DNA of 6,233 nucleotides, taken from Puniceicoccales bacterium. GTDB lineage: Bacteria; Verrucomicrobiota; Verrucomicrobiia; Opitutales; JAIRKQ01. Both the position numbers and the translations under genes were made by a program. The notes under the pieces are model-generated. The model did not search any database. It was not told the origin of the DNA and saw nothing but the letters and a program-made list of their open reading frames with translations. Within the stretch, counting starts at the first letter, position 1. Each line of letters opens with the position of its first letter. The DNA lies in contig JAISXS010000059.1 of assembly GCA_031270385.1 (NCBI GenBank), positions 1-6,233 of the forward strand, in the 5' to 3' direction. Below are positions 6,090 to 6,233 of the stretch, one piece after another.

Positions 6090-6233
6090 ACTGAATGGCA
6101 TCGGCAAGGGATGCAAAGAGATGGAGGATGGAGGAAAGTTTTCGCTTGGAGTTAGCCCAAAATTTTTCGATGGGATTGAGGTCCGGAGAATAGGGAGGGA
6201 GGTAAATTAGCGAGCATCCAGCGGCCTCGATGG
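6073..6233 (-). CDS. IS630-family DDE transposase, C-terminal 52 codons (partial)
   Basis: The minus-strand frame from the right edge reads IEAAGCSLIYLPPYSPDLNP, then IEKFWANSKRKL, then SLADAIQYAFLK and a TAA at 6073-6075. LPPYSPDLNPIEKFW is the diagnostic C-terminal motif of IS630/Tc1-mariner transposases; the Glu of PIE is the third acidic residue of the DDE catalytic triad. The enzyme cuts at the element's terminal repeats and inserts into TA. The visible part has no frameshift or stop, so the copy may be intact, but the first two catalytic Asp residues lie outside the window. It could supply transposase for the MITE-like element at 204-309. The degraded remnant at 119-205 is from the same family. 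Confidence 0.9.
   Translation of the reverse strand, partial: IEAAGCSLIYLPPYSPDLNPIEKFWANSKRKLSSILHLFASLADAIQYAFLK

Larger units (their letters stand above)
6061..6233 (-). mobile_element. IS630-family insertion sequence, 3' end (runs off window)
   Basis: The element's outer end is the ACTATAGTTGTCTTAC sequence beginning at 6061, with TA available as target at 6063-6064. The transposase stop codon lies inside the terminal repeat, a compact arrangement common for this family. The rest of the element, including the other end and its partner TA, lies beyond 6233. It interrupts the unidentified gene at 5848-6060. Confidence 0.8.

Noticed and set aside
1..6233. CRISPR array, tRNA, rRNA or riboswitch
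   Set aside because: No regularly spaced repeats, cloverleaf-like sequences, rRNA signatures or long structured leaders were seen on either strand.

Overview
The window is a compact block of four intact bacterial housekeeping genes with degraded, insertion-sequence-rich DNA at both ends. Reading leftward on the minus strand from the centre are dnaN (sliding clamp), waaA/kdtA (Kdo transferase) and a SpoU/TrmH-family RNA 2'-O-methyltransferase gene, packed as an apparent operon. ligA (NAD-dependent DNA ligase) is transcribed divergently to the right from a gap of about 100 bp. NAD-type ligase and the clamp show a bacterium; the Kdo transferase shows a Gram-negative envelope with lipopolysaccharide. 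The base composition is moderately AT-rich. Details of WaaA (an RRGGY segment, a DFWPFSRLAW segment, GGQSPLD in place of GGHNPLE) and of DnaN recall Verrucomicrobia/Opitutae homologues, but this is a memory-based inference of low to moderate confidence.

Left edge (1-311, minus-strand sense): an in-frame internal piece of a GroEL chaperonin (1-118) is cut off abruptly. It is followed by a stop-containing scrap of an IS630-type transposase (119-205). Next comes a roughly 106 bp element (204-309) with imperfect terminal inverted repeats, flanked by TA, which looks like a non-autonomous MITE-like relative of the same IS family. It ends 8 bp short of the stop codon of the methyltransferase gene.

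Centre (317-5717): the dnaN stop codon is followed within 20 nt by the waaA start, and waaA and the methyltransferase gene are 5 nt apart, so the three are probably co-transcribed. DnaN and LigA both act at the replication fork and in repair. WaaA builds the lipid A-Kdo core. The TrmH-type enzyme modifies tRNA or rRNA.

Right edge (5718-6233): a 130 bp gap holds one weak terminator-like hairpin. It is followed by a 70-codon open C-terminal remnant of an unidentified minus-strand gene, which is cut by an IS630-family element. That element's terminal repeat (from 6061) and transposase C-terminus (6073-6233) run off the window. The same terminal repeat therefore occurs three times here, and IS material brackets the housekeeping block. 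IS copies together with truncated genes fit a genome undergoing reductive decay, as in a host-restricted symbiont (inference). I do not see a new multi-gene system; the most interesting item is the MITE-like element and its relation to the neighbouring IS.
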